Shown: positions 8,143-18,043 of the stretch, piece by piece
Numbering within the stretch: position 1 is the first letter of the stretch
How the letters are laid out: the number at the start of each line of letters is the position of its first letter
Source: Aliiglaciecola sp. M165
GTDB lineage: Bacteria > Pseudomonadota > Gammaproteobacteria > Enterobacterales > Alteromonadaceae
DNA: 64,000 nt
NCBI RefSeq assembly: GCF_007197995.1
Contig: NZ_VKKH01000007.1
Location: forward strand, 62,001 to 126,000
Reading direction: 5' to 3'
Notes under the pieces: generated by a model
What the model was told of the DNA's origin: nothing
Database searches by the model: none
The model's input: only the letters and a program-made list of their open reading frames with translations
Program-made: the position numbers and the translations under genes

Positions 8143-9588
8143 ATGAGCGTAACCAGCCAAGTACATCCGGAATATAACTACAAAGTGATCAGGCAGTTTG
8201 CCATCATGACAGTAGTTTGGGGTATTGTAGGAATGATAGTAGGTGTGCTTTTAGCCGCACAACTATACTGGCCTGCACTAAACTTCGACATTCCCTATTT
8301 AACCTTTTCTCGACTTCGCCCTTTGCATACCAACGCAGTAATTTTTGCTTTTGGTGGCTGTGCATTGTTTGCAACGTCTTATTATGTCGTGCAGCGGACG
8401 TCTCAAGTGCGATTGTTCAGCGACAAACTTGCGTCTTTTACATTCTGGGGCTGGCAATTGGTTATTGTTCTGGCAGCTATCACGCTTCCATTGGGCATCA
8501 CTTCAAGCAAAGAATATGCAGAATTGGAGTGGCCAATAGATATACTCATTACACTGGTTTGGGTCGCATACATCATTAATTTCTTTGGTACCGTTGTGAT
8601 CCGTCGGGTGTCGCACATCTACGTTGCAAACTGGTTCTTTGGCGCGTTCATGCTAACGGTTGCGGTATTGCATATTGGTAACAGTATGGCGATCCCGGTT
8701 TCATTTACCAAATCTTACTCGCTCTACGCGGGCGCCGTTGATGCGATGATGCAATGGTGGTACGGGCATAATGCGGTAGGCTTTTTCTTGACTGCTGGTT
8801 TCTTAGGGATGATGTATTATTTTGTACCTAAACAAGCAGGTCGTCCGGTCTATTCTTATCGTCTTTCTGTAATTCACTTTTGGGCGCTGGTTTCTTTGTA
8901 TATTTGGGCTGGACCTCACCACTTGCATTACACTGCCCTGCCCGATTGGACTCAATCGTTAGGCATGGTGATGTCGGTGATTTTGTTTGTTCCATCCTGG
9001 GGAGGCATGATTAACGGAATTATGACCTTGTCCGGCGCTTGGCATAAATTGCGTACAGACCCGATTCTACGTTTTTTAATAGTTTCATTGTCATTCTACG
9101 GTATGTCGACGTTTGAAGGCCCGATGATGGCGATTAAAACGGTTAATGCCCTGTCACATTACACTGACTGGACAATCGGACACGTGCATTCTGGAGCTCT
9201 TGGTTGGGTAGCGATGGTTTCCATTGGTTCGATTTATCACCTAATACCAATCCTGTTTAACAAACCTGCTATGTATAGCGTTAAATGGGTGAATATCCAT
9301 TTCTGGTTAGCCACTATTGGTGTTGTGCTTTATATCGTAGCAATGTGGATGTCAGGGGTTCTTCAAGGGCTTATGTGGAGAGCGGTTAATGCCGACGGCA
9401 CCCTAACCTACAGTTTTGTTGAATCACTCGAAGCGTCAAAACCTTTCTATTTTGTGCGCTTTATAGGTGGTGTGTTTGTTGTCGCTGGAATGTTGTTGAT
9501 GGCCTGGAACGTCTACAAAACAGTCCGCACTCCAAGTGAAGAGTTTAAAGACGAAACTCAAGCTCAACCTCAGCCTCAAGCAGCATAA
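8143..9588 (+). CDS. ccoN: cbb3-type cytochrome c oxidase subunit I
   Basis: A 481-residue integral membrane haem-copper oxidase subunit with about twelve hydrophobic segments. Family sequences are clear: [18 protein letters not shown] carries a haem b His, [18 protein letters not shown] the CuB-region His, [13 protein letters not shown] the paired His, and [15 protein letters not shown] the later haem ligands. It reduces O2 with high affinity and pumps protons in the inner membrane. First gene of ccoNOQP; the gap to ccoO is 12 bases. FNR box upstream. Confidence 0.97.
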   Translation: MSVTSQVHPEYNYKVIRQFAIMTVVWGIVGMIVGVLLAAQLYWPALNFDIPYLTFSRLRPLHTNAVIFAFGGCALFATSYYVVQRTSQVRLFSDKLASFTFWGWQLVIVLAAITLPLGITSSKEYAELEWPIDILITLVWVAYIINFFGTVVIRRVSHIYVANWFFGAFMLTVAVLHIGNSMAIPVSFTKSYSLYAGAVDAMMQWWYGHNAVGFFLTAGFLGMMYYFVPKQAGRPVYSYRLSVIHFWALVSLYIWAGPHHLHYTALPDWTQSLGMVMSVILFVPSWGGMINGIMTLSGAWHKLRTDPILRFLIVSLSFYGMSTFEGPMMAIKTVNALSHYTDWTIGHVHSGALGWVAMVSIGSIYHLIPILFNKPAMYSVKWVNIHFWLATIGVVLYIVAMWMSGVLQGLMWRAVNADGTLTYSFVESLEASKPFYFVRFIGGVFVVAGMLLMAWNVYKTVRTPSEEFKDETQAQPQPQAA

Positions 9589-9600
9589 GGAGACTAAGCG

Positions 9601-10206
9601 ATGAAAAACGTTCATGAGATCGTCGAAAAGAATGTTGGTTTGCTCGCAGTCTTCGTACTGATAGCAATCAGTTTTGGTGCAATGGTTGAAATTACTCCAT
9701 TAATGTATCAACAACAAACGATGGAAAAAGTAGAAGGACTTAAACCCTATACTGCACTGGAAATGGAAGGTAGAGACATATACATCAGAGAGGGCTGTGT
9801 TGGTTGTCATAGTCAAATGATACGTCCGTTCCGTGCTGAAACAGAGAGATATGGCCATTACTCAGTAGCAGGCGAATCGGTTTGGGAACATCCTTTCCTT
9901 TGGGGCTCAAAACGAACGGGCCCTGATTTAGCGCGCGTAGGTGGTCGTTACAGTGACGAATGGCATCGAGTTCACCTGATCAATCCTCGAGACGTGGTGC
10001 CAGAATCAAATATGCCTGGTTTCCCATGGTTGGAAGAGAATGTATTGGACGGTGCACTCACGGAGCAAAAGCTACGAGTTTTTCGTGACTTTGGAGTGCC
10101 TTACACAGACGAAGACATTGCTGGTGCAAAAGCGGCGGTGCAAGGCAAAACAGAAATGGAAGCCTTAATTGCGTATTTACAATCTCTTGGCACGGCGCTG
10201 AAATAA
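9601..10206 (+). CDS. ccoO: cbb3-type cytochrome c oxidase subunit II (monohaem)
   Basis: A 201-residue membrane-anchored c-type cytochrome: one N-terminal segment ([18 protein letters not shown]), then a single haem-c motif in [14 protein letters not shown] and the axial Met region ESNMPGFPW. It passes electrons from CcoP to CcoN on the periplasmic side. Length is typical. AAGGAG precedes the start and ccoQ follows after one base. Confidence 0.97.
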   Translation: MKNVHEIVEKNVGLLAVFVLIAISFGAMVEITPLMYQQQTMEKVEGLKPYTALEMEGRDIYIREGCVGCHSQMIRPFRAETERYGHYSVAGESVWEHPFLWGSKRTGPDLARVGGRYSDEWHRVHLINPRDVVPESNMPGFPWLEENVLDGALTEQKLRVFRDFGVPYTDEDIAGAKAAVQGKTEMEALIAYLQSLGTALK

Positions 10207-10207
10207 A

Positions 10208-10393
10208 ATGGATTATGGATTAGCTGGCAGCATTTTTACCGTTGTGGTGTTTGTGTCTTTTATTGGCATTGTCTGGTGGGCAATGAGCAGTCGAGCTAAA
10301 ACACGGTTTGATGAAGCACAAAACTTGGTTTTTGATGATGAACCAACTCAACAAACAGAAAAAAAAGATCGGGAGTCTTCGATAAATGAGTAG
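10208..10393 (+). CDS. ccoQ: cbb3-type oxidase small subunit CcoQ
   Basis: A 61-residue protein with one membrane helix (FTVVVFVSFIGIVWWAM) and a short acidic C-terminal tail. Size, topology and position between ccoO and ccoP identify CcoQ (FixQ), which stabilises the assembled oxidase. Its end overlaps the ccoP start by eight bases, a sign of translational coupling. Confidence 0.9.
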   Translation: MDYGLAGSIFTVVVFVSFIGIVWWAMSSRAKTRFDEAQNLVFDDEPTQQTEKKDRESSINE

Positions 10394-11357
10394 CTTTTGG
10401 AGTATTTGGGTCTCAGTTATCTCACTGGGAACAATTCTAGGGTGTTACCTTCTTTTACGCTGGTGTTTGCTAAATAAAACCGGCATCGAAGAAGGTGATG
10501 ATATGCACCATTCTTTTGATGGAATTATCGAAATTAACAATCCCCTGCCGCGTTGGTGGACCATTATGTTCTACATGGTGCTAATTTGGGGAATTCTCTA
10601 TTTGGTGCTTTATCCTGGCCTTGGAAACTGGGCGGGGTTGTTGGGCTGGAAAAGCTCGAACCAAAACATACAGTCATTGCAAGAATCCCGTGATGCTATT
10701 TTGATTTCCCAACAAGAAGCAAAGGAATCCTTGTTTGGCGTTGGTGTTCAATATGACCGAGAACTTGAATTTGCGGAAGAGCGATTTGCGCCCATTTTTA
10801 ATAAATATGCTGAGCAACCGATCACCACATTAGTGAATGATGAAGAAGCATTAAAAATCGGACAACGACTGTTTATGCAAAACTGTTCTCAGTGTCATGG
10901 CTCCGATGCACGAGGACAACGTGGCTTTCCTAATCTAACGGATAATGATTGGTTGTATGGCGGTTCGCCTGAAAAAATCACTGAAACCCTGGTGCTGGGA
11001 CGTACTGGGAACATGCCAGGCTGGATTGACGCATTTGGCGAACAGGGTATTGATGAGATTGTTGCCTATGCGCTTAGTCTTAGTGGACGCCAGGTGAATC
11101 AGTCTCTCAAAGATGCAGGTGAAGCTAGATACGCTGTATGTGCCGCTTGCCATGGCGCTGATGGCAAAGGTAATCAGTTAATTGGAGCGCCGAATCTAAC
11201 CGATAATATTTGGCTGTACGGCGGCACACAAGATGCAGTCACCGAGACACTCACACATGGTAGAATGGGTGTAATGCCATCTTTCAAAGATACCTTGGGC
11301 GAGAAAAAGATTCACTTGGTAGCCACCTACGTTTACAGTTTGTCGCAAGATAAATAG
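10386..11357 (+). CDS. ccoP: cbb3-type cytochrome c oxidase subunit III (dihaem)
   Basis: A 323-residue protein: one N-terminal membrane helix plus a second around residue 60 (WWTIMFYMVLIWGILYLVL, the CcoP N-terminal domain), and two cytochrome c domains with CSQCH and CAACH motifs and repeated PNLTDN-WLYGG sequences. It receives electrons from soluble cytochrome c. The two haem domains are closely similar to each other, as in the family. A terminator follows at 11380. Confidence 0.96.
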   Translation: MSSFWSIWVSVISLGTILGCYLLLRWCLLNKTGIEEGDDMHHSFDGIIEINNPLPRWWTIMFYMVLIWGILYLVLYPGLGNWAGLLGWKSSNQNIQSLQESRDAILISQQEAKESLFGVGVQYDRELEFAEERFAPIFNKYAEQPITTLVNDEEALKIGQRLFMQNCSQCHGSDARGQRGFPNLTDNDWLYGGSPEKITETLVLGRTGNMPGWIDAFGEQGIDEIVAYALSLSGRQVNQSLKDAGEARYAVCAACHGADGKGNQLIGAPNLTDNIWLYGGTQDAVTETLTHGRMGVMPSFKDTLGEKKIHLVATYVYSLSQDK

Positions 11358-11379
11358 TTTAAAATTGGTTTTGAAATTA

Positions 11380-11408
11380 GCCTCGATTTTCGAGGCTTTC
11401 TTTTTTAT
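11380..11408 (+). terminator. Rho-independent terminator after ccoP
   Basis: GCCTCGA-TTT-TCGAGGC (11380-11396) makes a 7-bp hairpin followed by TTTCTTTTTT. It separates the structural genes ccoNOQP from the assembly genes ccoHIS, so the latter probably depend on read-through or their own promoter. Confidence 0.85.
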
Positions 11409-11425
11409 GAGAAGTCTAAAAATAC

Positions 11426-11917
11426 ATGAAGCAGTCTGATTCTTCACCGTGGTATAAACAATTTTGGCCGTGGTTTCTTATCACAATCCCTTTAATTTCC
11501 ATTATTTTAAGTGTCACAATGCTTAACCTTGCACTGAACACTGAAGATAGCTTAGTCATTGACGACTATTACAAGGAAGGGAAAGCGATCAACATGGAAC
11601 TGTCAAAGGTTCAAGAGGCTCGGGTTCGTAATATTAAAACCGAATTATTTGTCATTGACGATAAAATCAGCCTAACATTCTTAACAGGCGCGCCTGAATC
11701 AGGAGAAGCGTTGGAGTTGCATTTTTACCATGCAACGTTGGAAAAAAATGACTTCACAATATTACTTACCCGCGACGCTAAAGGTATTTATCGCGCTACC
11801 GCACCCAATGTGATCGCAGGCAAGTGGAACATTACACTCTCTCCTGTTGATGAATCTTGGAAAATTATCAATGAGATTGTGTATCCTAAGTCAACGACAA
11901 CCTCATTTAATCCCTAA
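11426..11917 (+). CDS. ccoH: FixH/CcoH family oxidase assembly protein
   Basis: A 163-residue protein with one N-terminal membrane helix (about residues 11-32, FWPWFLITIPLISIILSVT) and a periplasmic beta-rich domain. The DDYYKEGKAINMEL stretch after the helix is the recognisable FixH feature. It assists maturation of the cbb3 oxidase. Its TAA overlaps the ATG of ccoI by one base (TAATG), so the two are translationally coupled. Confidence 0.9.
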   Translation: MKQSDSSPWYKQFWPWFLITIPLISIILSVTMLNLALNTEDSLVIDDYYKEGKAINMELSKVQEARVRNIKTELFVIDDKISLTFLTGAPESGEALELHFYHATLEKNDFTILLTRDAKGIYRATAPNVIAGKWNITLSPVDESWKIINEIVYPKSTTTSFNP

Positions 11918-14301
11918 TGGAACCCAGCACAAAAGAGCAGTGCTACCATTGTGGTTTGCCTTTGATTAAAGGCCAGCTATGTAGCACGGTAGTACTTGGA
12001 CAAGAACGGCAAATGTGCTGTCCTGGCTGTAAGGCTGTTTCTCACTCCATTGTTGAGAATGGTTTAGAGGATTATTACCGCTTTAGAACTGCCTTTGCGG
12101 ACAAAGGAGACGAGTTACTCGATAAAACGATTGAAGCGCTAGATGCATTTGACCACCCAGACATTCAAAAGGAATTTGTCGTAGAAGACGGAACTGAAAA
12201 GCATATTCAAGTAACTATCGAAGGGATAAGTTGTGCGGCCTGTGGTTGGATCATTGAAAAACAATTATTAAAACTATCAGGAATACAACGTGTTGCCGTT
12301 AACGTGTCAGCCAGAAGAGCCACAATTGCCTGGCAGGAGTCGCAGATTAAGTTAAGCCAAATTATTGGCCAACTCGAAAAAATCGGTTACCACTCCCTTC
12401 CCTTTCAACCTGATCAACACGAAGCCTCATTCCAAAAAGAAAACCATAATTTTTTAAAACGAATCGGTTTGGCTGGATTAATGTCAATGCAAGTCATGAT
12501 GTTAGCCATAGGTTTATATTTCGGGATCTTTGGTTCTATCGATGAATCAACCAAGCACTATCTGCATTGGGTAAGCTTAGTGTTGTCAACACCCGTTGTG
12601 TTTTATTCTGGATTCGAATTTTATCGAAGTGCATTCAACGCATTAAAAGTGCGTTCAATCAACATGGATTTCTCGGTCACTTTAGCGGTACTTGGGACCT
12701 ATTTGGCAAGTGTCTGGGCTACTGTAACAAAAAGTGGTGAAATCTATTTTGAATCAGTGTGTATGTTTATATTTTTGTTACTCATCAGCCGTTATATCGA
12801 ACATCGTGCTAGATACAAAGCCAGCCAAATTTCCGCCAATATGCTCAAATATATTCCTTTAACAGCTACGCTATTGGAGAATGGAAAACCTCAAACGGTA
12901 TTAGCTAAACACCTAGTCGCTGAGCAGATAATACTAATAAAACCCGGAGAGACACTGCCCGTGGATGGAGAAATTCTAGACGGCGATAGCCACATAGATG
13001 AATCCATGTTGACGGGTGAATCTGAAAGAATACATAAACACATAGGCGATGGAGTCTATGGCGGTACTATCAATACCGAAGGAACCTTAAAGATAAAGGT
13101 TACTAGTGAATTCAAAAACGCATTAGTTAATCAAATCCTTAGGCTACAAGAGCTAGCTCTGGCAACAAAACCCAAAGCTGCCATCTATGCGGATAAAGCC
13201 TCCCGTTATTTTATTCTTATCGTTTTGTTTATCACTGCAGTGAGTTATCTAGTTTGGCTAAATTTGGATCCGAGCAGAGCGTTTTGGATTGCCATTGCGA
13301 TACTTGTAGCGACCTGTCCTTGCGCACTTAGCTTGGCGACACCATCTGCACTGACCAGCGCAATGGCGAAATTAAATGAATATGGCTTACTATTGAAACG
13401 CGCGGATGTCCTCGATCAAGTTCCAGAAATAGACACTATTGTTTTTGATAAAACAGGCACCCTAACCCAAGGTGAATATTCAATCGCTGAAATGAAGCTA
13501 TTTAATCAATTCAGCAAACAACAAGCCCTTTCGTTTGCGGCAAGTTTAGAAGCGTACTCTGAACATCCCATAGCAAAAGCATTTGAATCGGATACAAAAT
13601 TTGCAATGCAAAACGTTGTATCCGAATCCGGTTTAGGAGTCAGAGGCTTTCTTGCAAGTGATGAGTTGCGGATTGGCAAAGTGACATTTTTAACTCCAAG
13701 CTCCGAAGTTGATGAGTTAATCGATTCGTCTGCAATCTATTTACAACAAAACGACCAATTGGTTGCGAGTTTTGTACTTAATGACACGATTCGAGCAGAT
13801 GCTTCTTCACTTGTCGCAGCTCATCAAGATAAAGACGTTGTCATGTTAAGTGGCGATGCAAAAGAAAATGCAGTGCGAGTCGCGAAACAAGTAGGGATTG
13901 AAAACATACACTTCCGGCAAACGCCGCAACAAAAACTAGCGTTCGTACAGCAAAAGCAATCAGAAGGTAAAAATGTCATGGTTGTCGGTGATGGTATCAA
14001 CGATGCCCCTGTGATGGCTGCGGCGAATGTTTCGGTTGCGGTGGGAAATGCAGCAGATATGTCAAAACGTTCAGCAGACATCATTTTGCTAAATCAAAAA
14101 ATTGGGCACATCCAACATGTTTTTACAATGGCAACTAAAGTTAGGCGCAAAGTAAAACAGAATATGGCCTGGGCACTGGGATACAATCTTCTCATCTTAC
14201 CGTTAGCAATTGCTGGCTATCTGACGCCTTGGATGGCTGTAATAGGAATGTCCTTGAGCTCTATTATTGTTGTAGTAAATTCAGTACGATTACTCCGTTA
14301 A
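11917..14301 (+). CDS. ccoI: Copper-translocating P-type ATPase for cbb3 assembly
   Basis: A 794-residue P1B-type ATPase. The N-terminal CYHCGLPL and CCPGCKAV motifs form the FixI-type metal-binding region, followed by a heavy-metal-associated domain with GISCAACGW. The membrane domain carries the copper motif TCPCALS, then the phosphorylation loop DKTGTLT, and the hinge GDGINDAPVM. It moves copper out of the cytoplasm for delivery to the CuB site of CcoN. It sits between ccoH and ccoS as in other cco clusters. Confidence 0.95.
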   Translation: MEPSTKEQCYHCGLPLIKGQLCSTVVLGQERQMCCPGCKAVSHSIVENGLEDYYRFRTAFADKGDELLDKTIEALDAFDHPDIQKEFVVEDGTEKHIQVTIEGISCAACGWIIEKQLLKLSGIQRVAVNVSARRATIAWQESQIKLSQIIGQLEKIGYHSLPFQPDQHEASFQKENHNFLKRIGLAGLMSMQVMMLAIGLYFGIFGSIDESTKHYLHWVSLVLSTPVVFYSGFEFYRSAFNALKVRSINMDFSVTLAVLGTYLASVWATVTKSGEIYFESVCMFIFLLLISRYIEHRARYKASQISANMLKYIPLTATLLENGKPQTVLAKHLVAEQIILIKPGETLPVDGEILDGDSHIDESMLTGESERIHKHIGDGVYGGTINTEGTLKIKVTSEFKNALVNQILRLQELALATKPKAAIYADKASRYFILIVLFITAVSYLVWLNLDPSRAFWIAIAILVATCPCALSLATPSALTSAMAKLNEYGLLLKRADVLDQVPEIDTIVFDKTGTLTQGEYSIAEMKLFNQFSKQQALSFAASLEAYSEHPIAKAFESDTKFAMQNVVSESGLGVRGFLASDELRIGKVTFLTPSSEVDELIDSSAIYLQQNDQLVASFVLNDTIRADASSLVAAHQDKDVVMLSGDAKENAVRVAKQVGIENIHFRQTPQQKLAFVQQKQSEGKNVMVVGDGINDAPVMAAANVSVAVGNAADMSKRSADIILLNQKIGHIQHVFTMATKVRRKVKQNMAWALGYNLLILPLAIAGYLTPWMAVIGMSLSSIIVVVNSVRLLR

Positions 14302-14320
14302 CTATCATGCAGGCCCTATT

Positions 14321-14575
14321 TTGAGCATCATTTATGTTTTAATCCCCATCGCAATCGTGTTAGTACTTATTGCGATAGGCGTGTTTTTTTGGGCAGTGAA
14401 ATCTGACCAATTCGAAGATTTAGAACGGCAAGGATACAATATTCTTTTTGATGACGATTTGGAAAAACAACCCAAAGCATCATTAGATGCCACAATAAAT
14501 CTGCAAAACGCGGAAAAATCAATCAATACTGAAATAAAAGACAAGACTGACGACAAGCCTCCAAGCGCGTTATGA
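14321..14575 (+). CDS. ccoS: cbb3-type oxidase assembly protein CcoS
   Basis: An 84-residue protein with one membrane helix (IPIAIVLVLIAIGVFFWAV) followed by SDQFEDLERQGYNILFDDD, which is the CcoS signature. It starts with TTG at 14321; no better start exists between it and the ccoI stop. It is required for cofactor insertion in the oxidase. The stop overlaps the start of the next gene by four bases (ATGA). Confidence 0.9.
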   Translation: MSIIYVLIPIAIVLVLIAIGVFFWAVKSDQFEDLERQGYNILFDDDLEKQPKASLDATINLQNAEKSINTEIKDKTDDKPPSAL

Positions 14576-15237
14576 ATGAATTCAGCTTATTCACAGCACT
14601 ATTGATTGGCATAGCCGGAGGCGTACACTGCGCAGGAATGTGTGGTGGAATTGTAGGTTCATTTACCTTCATGCTGCCAAAAGACGAAACAAAATGGCCG
14701 TATATGCTGGCTTATAATGTCGGCAGAATAATTTCTTATAGCCTCGCTGGCGGACTGGCAGGCTTTTTTGGACAATCATTAACTTCCGGGAATGTATTTA
14801 ATCCACAGACACTTCCATTATTGGCGGGGGTTTTCCTTGCATTGCTAGGTCTATATGTTGGTCAATGGTGGACAGTATTGACCCATTTAGAAAAAGCCGG
14901 CTCAATCATTTGGCGACATATAAGCCCTCTATCGAAAAAATTCATTCCTTTTAAACATCCTATTTCGGCCATTCCCTATGGCATGATATGGGGTTGGTTA
15001 CCCTGTGGCTTGGTTTATTCCACATTGACCTGGAGTATTGCCAGCGGCAGCGCAGTTAATGGTATGTTAACGATGCTTTTCTTCGGCATTGGCACTTTGC
15101 CAATCATGTTAGCGATGGGGGCTACTGCTAATACTTTGCGAGTTTGGATGCGCGATTCTCGCGTTAGAAAAACAATTGCAGTCCTTATGCTCAGTTACGG
15201 CTTGATTTTAGTCTACCAAGCAATCAATAATTGGTAA
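14572..15237 (+). CDS. Sulfite exporter TauE/SafE-type (UreH-like) membrane protein
   Basis: A 221-residue protein with about six membrane segments. The start FTALLIGIAGGVHCAGMCGG, with paired cysteines in the first helix, and the later PYGMIWGWLPCGLVYSTL are typical of the UreH/HupE-like group found at the end of cco clusters. The Cys and His residues suggest a metal-transport role, perhaps copper for oxidase assembly; that is inference from context. It is translationally coupled to ccoS. Confidence 0.82.
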   Translation: MNEFSLFTALLIGIAGGVHCAGMCGGIVGSFTFMLPKDETKWPYMLAYNVGRIISYSLAGGLAGFFGQSLTSGNVFNPQTLPLLAGVFLALLGLYVGQWWTVLTHLEKAGSIIWRHISPLSKKFIPFKHPISAIPYGMIWGWLPCGLVYSTLTWSIASGSAVNGMLTMLFFGIGTLPIMLAMGATANTLRVWMRDSRVRKTIAVLMLSYGLILVYQAINNW

Positions 15238-15273
15238 CTCACACAAGGCTAATGTCTTAAAGGAAAACGATCA

Positions 15274-16020
15274 ATGACTGATTTTACGATCCGCTGCCAA
15301 AATTGCAGTTTCAATCATTTATGCATTCCAGTTTCGTTAAACAATACTGAAATGAACAGCCTTGATGAAATAATAGAGCGTAAGCGTCCTCTGCACAAAA
15401 ACGATCAGTTAACCGTTCCCGGTCAAAAGTTTACTTCCTTGTTCGCAGTGAGAAGTGGATCGTTTAAGTCTTACATTACTTCGAGCGATGGGGAACAGCA
15501 GATTACAGGCTTCCATTTTCCTGGCGATATTGTTGGCTTTGATGGGCTATATTCAGATCAATATCAAAGTTATACCCAGGCAATGGAAACTTCAATGATC
15601 TGTGAATTGCCTTATGAGAAACTTGATCAGATGAGTGCGCAGCTCCCTACCCTACGTCGTGAAATGTTAAAGATCATGAGCACAGAAATAAACCAAGATC
15701 ACAGCATGATGATGTTGCTCAATAAGCGCACTGCTGAAGAACGTTTGGCACATTTTTTAACGACCTTATCAGATCGTTTTTCAAATCGCGGGTTTTCAGC
15801 CGTAGAATTTAATCTAACGATGACTCGAAACGAGATCGGTAATCTCCTTGGCTTAACGGTTGAAACGGTAAGTCGCTTGTTAACACGTTTCCAAAAGGAA
15901 AATATTATCAATGTCGACGGTAAGCTCATTCATATAGTTGATATTGTTGGCTTGAAACAAAAACTCGGTGATCCATCATCTGCTGTTAGCTGTTCAGAAA
16001 AGTTCGGGACCCACAACTAA
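15274..16020 (+). CDS. fnr: FNR-type oxygen-sensing transcription regulator
   Basis: A 248-residue CRP/FNR protein. Cys8, Cys11, Cys17 and Cys110 correspond, with a constant offset of 12, to the four cysteines that hold the [4Fe-4S] cluster in E. coli FNR. A cyclic-nucleotide-like beta barrel and dimer helix precede a helix-turn-helix with TVETVSRLLTRF, the recognition helix that reads TTGAT half-sites. It should control the cco operon through the box at 7937. AAAGGA precedes the ATG. Confidence 0.95.
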   Translation: MTDFTIRCQNCSFNHLCIPVSLNNTEMNSLDEIIERKRPLHKNDQLTVPGQKFTSLFAVRSGSFKSYITSSDGEQQITGFHFPGDIVGFDGLYSDQYQSYTQAMETSMICELPYEKLDQMSAQLPTLRREMLKIMSTEINQDHSMMMLLNKRTAEERLAHFLTTLSDRFSNRGFSAVEFNLTMTRNEIGNLLGLTVETVSRLLTRFQKENIINVDGKLIHIVDIVGLKQKLGDPSSAVSCSEKFGTHN

Positions 16021-16102
16021 ACGATTTTTAGTTACAAGTCACTTGGCGAAAACTCTTATAACCTCTTACACTTAAAGTGTTGGGTAAATAAAGGAGTGGT
16101 TT

Positions 16103-17035
16103 GTGTCTATTTTCAATAAGATACTTGCAGTCGTAGAGCCAGAAGAGATACAACAAAAATCGCTTAAACGAGCAATTACCATTGCGCAAAAAACCGGGGC
16201 TAGTGTTACTGCGTTTTTGTCAATTTATGACTTTTCTTATGAAATGACAACAATGTTGTCGGTTGATGAGAGAGAAACCATGCGACAAGCGGTTGTGGAT
16301 GACCGAACAGATTGGTTAGCAAAGCTGGCAGAGCCTATTGCAGAATCAACGTCTATTTCGATTGATGTAAAAGTTGTTTGGCACAATCGGCCTTACGAAA
16401 GTATTCTCTATGAGGTCATAGATAACAGTTATGATCTGATAGTAAAGGGAACCCAACAACACGATTCGTTGAAATCTGTGATATTCACGCCTACGGACTG
16501 GCATTTGATTAGAAAGTCACCTGTTCCCGTTTTACTCGTTAAAGAGCATGACTGGCCTGAAAACGGTAACATTATTGCGGCAGTTGATGTTGGTACTCAA
16601 GACGAAGAGCATCAAAGCCTAAATATAAATATTACACGCTATGCCAATCATTTTGCCACACTGCTTAACGGTCATGTCAATTTGGTGAATTCTTACCCCG
16701 GAACCCCGGTTAATATCGCTATTGAAATCCCCGAATTCGACCCCGTAGGCTATACCGAATCGGTCAAGAAGCATCATCTAGATTCTATGGACAAACATGC
16801 TCGGCAACATGCTATTCAACCAGAACGGTGTTTTGTTGAAGAAGGATTGCCTGAAGACATTATCCCTCAAATTGCCGGCAAAATAGACGCTGAACTGGTC
16901 ATTATGGGTACAGTAGGCCGCTCAGGCATTACTGCTGCGCTAATCGGAAATACTGCAGAACACGTCATCGACTCATTGAATTGTGATGTACTAGCACTCA
17001 AACCCGACAAATTTGAGTGTCCTATGCAACGCTAA
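16103..17035 (+). CDS. uspE: Tandem universal stress protein
   Basis: A 310-residue protein made of two Usp domains. The second ends in MGTVGRSGITAALIGNTAEH, the nucleotide-binding G-x2-G-x9-G-S/T region; the first has the looser KGTQQHD version. It starts with GTG at 16103 behind AAGGAG (16091-16096). uspE directly downstream of fnr is a conserved gammaproteobacterial pair. UspE proteins are linked to stress tolerance, motility and adhesion in E. coli. Confidence 0.92.
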   Translation: MSIFNKILAVVEPEEIQQKSLKRAITIAQKTGASVTAFLSIYDFSYEMTTMLSVDERETMRQAVVDDRTDWLAKLAEPIAESTSISIDVKVVWHNRPYESILYEVIDNSYDLIVKGTQQHDSLKSVIFTPTDWHLIRKSPVPVLLVKEHDWPENGNIIAAVDVGTQDEEHQSLNINITRYANHFATLLNGHVNLVNSYPGTPVNIAIEIPEFDPVGYTESVKKHHLDSMDKHARQHAIQPERCFVEEGLPEDIIPQIAGKIDAELVIMGTVGRSGITAALIGNTAEHVIDSLNCDVLALKPDKFECPMQR

Positions 17036-17131
17036 GAAGATGCTTTTTAAGAAGGTAACAATTTTCTGTTTGTAGACTGGGTACCTAACGGTATAATCCT
17101 ACGCCGCGGTACTGCAGTTTATAGGATCAAA

Positions 17132-18034
17132 ATGAGCAAGCTAGAAACCTTACCTGACAACAAACGTTACAGCTTTAACAAATTACAAAAGCGTTTACGC
17201 AGAAATGTAGGTAAAGCAATTTCCGATTTCAATATGATTGAAGACGGTGATAAGGTCATGGTTTGTGTATCAGGTGGTAAAGACAGTTATACCTTATTAG
17301 ATATTCTGATGTTTTCGCAAAAAATCGCACCTATTCAGTTTGACATTATCGCAGTCAATCTAGACCAAAAACAACCGGGATTTCCTGAACATGTACTTCC
17401 AGAGTATTTAAAAGATCTCGGTGTCGATTTTCATATTGTTAATGAAGATACCTATTCGATTGTTAAGGATAAAATTCCAGAAGGAAAAACCACCTGCTCG
17501 CTGTGCTCAAGGCTTAGAAGAGGTATTTTGTATAAAACCGCCACGGCTTTAGGTGCTACTAAAATCGCCCTTGGCCATCACCGTGACGATATGATCGAGA
17601 CACTATTTTTAAATATGTTTTACGGTGGCCGACTAAAATCCATGCCACCAAAACTCGTTAGTGACGATGGAAAGCAAATGGTCATCCGGCCGCTTGCCTA
17701 TTGCTCTGAAAAAGACATCTCGTCTTATTCAAATTTAGTAGAGTTTCCAATCATCCCCTGCAACCTTTGTGGTTCCCAGGAAAATCTGCAACGAAAATCA
17801 ATCAAATCGATGCTTAACGATTGGAATAAGCGCTTTCCTGGCAGAATAGAAAGCATGTTTAAAGCCATGCAAAATGTTGTGCCTTCTCACTTGGCTGACC
17901 ACACATTGTTCAATTTTAAGGCTCTGCAAACCCAAGACACCCCCTTTGAAGGTGGGGACATTGGGTTTGATAGTGAAGAAATTCAATCACCTTCAGACAA
18001 TCAACCCACTGTCACTATTGTCGATTTAAGTTAA
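17132..18034 (+). CDS. ttcA: tRNA 2-thiocytidine synthetase TtcA
   Basis: A 300-residue PP-loop ATPase: [12 protein letters not shown] binds [13 protein letters not shown] and a later CNLCGSQ provide cysteines for the iron-sulfur cluster used in thiolation. It introduces 2-thiocytidine at position 32 of certain tRNAs. The region beyond residue 270 is variable. It follows fnr-uspE as in many relatives and is separated from the next gene by nine bases. Confidence 0.95.
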   Translation: MSKLETLPDNKRYSFNKLQKRLRRNVGKAISDFNMIEDGDKVMVCVSGGKDSYTLLDILMFSQKIAPIQFDIIAVNLDQKQPGFPEHVLPEYLKDLGVDFHIVNEDTYSIVKDKIPEGKTTCSLCSRLRRGILYKTATALGATKIALGHHRDDMIETLFLNMFYGGRLKSMPPKLVSDDGKQMVIRPLAYCSEKDISSYSNLVEFPIIPCNLCGSQENLQRKSIKSMLNDWNKRFPGRIESMFKAMQNVVPSHLADHTLFNFKALQTQDTPFEGGDIGFDSEEIQSPSDNQPTVTIVDLS

Positions 18035-18043
18035 GGAATCACT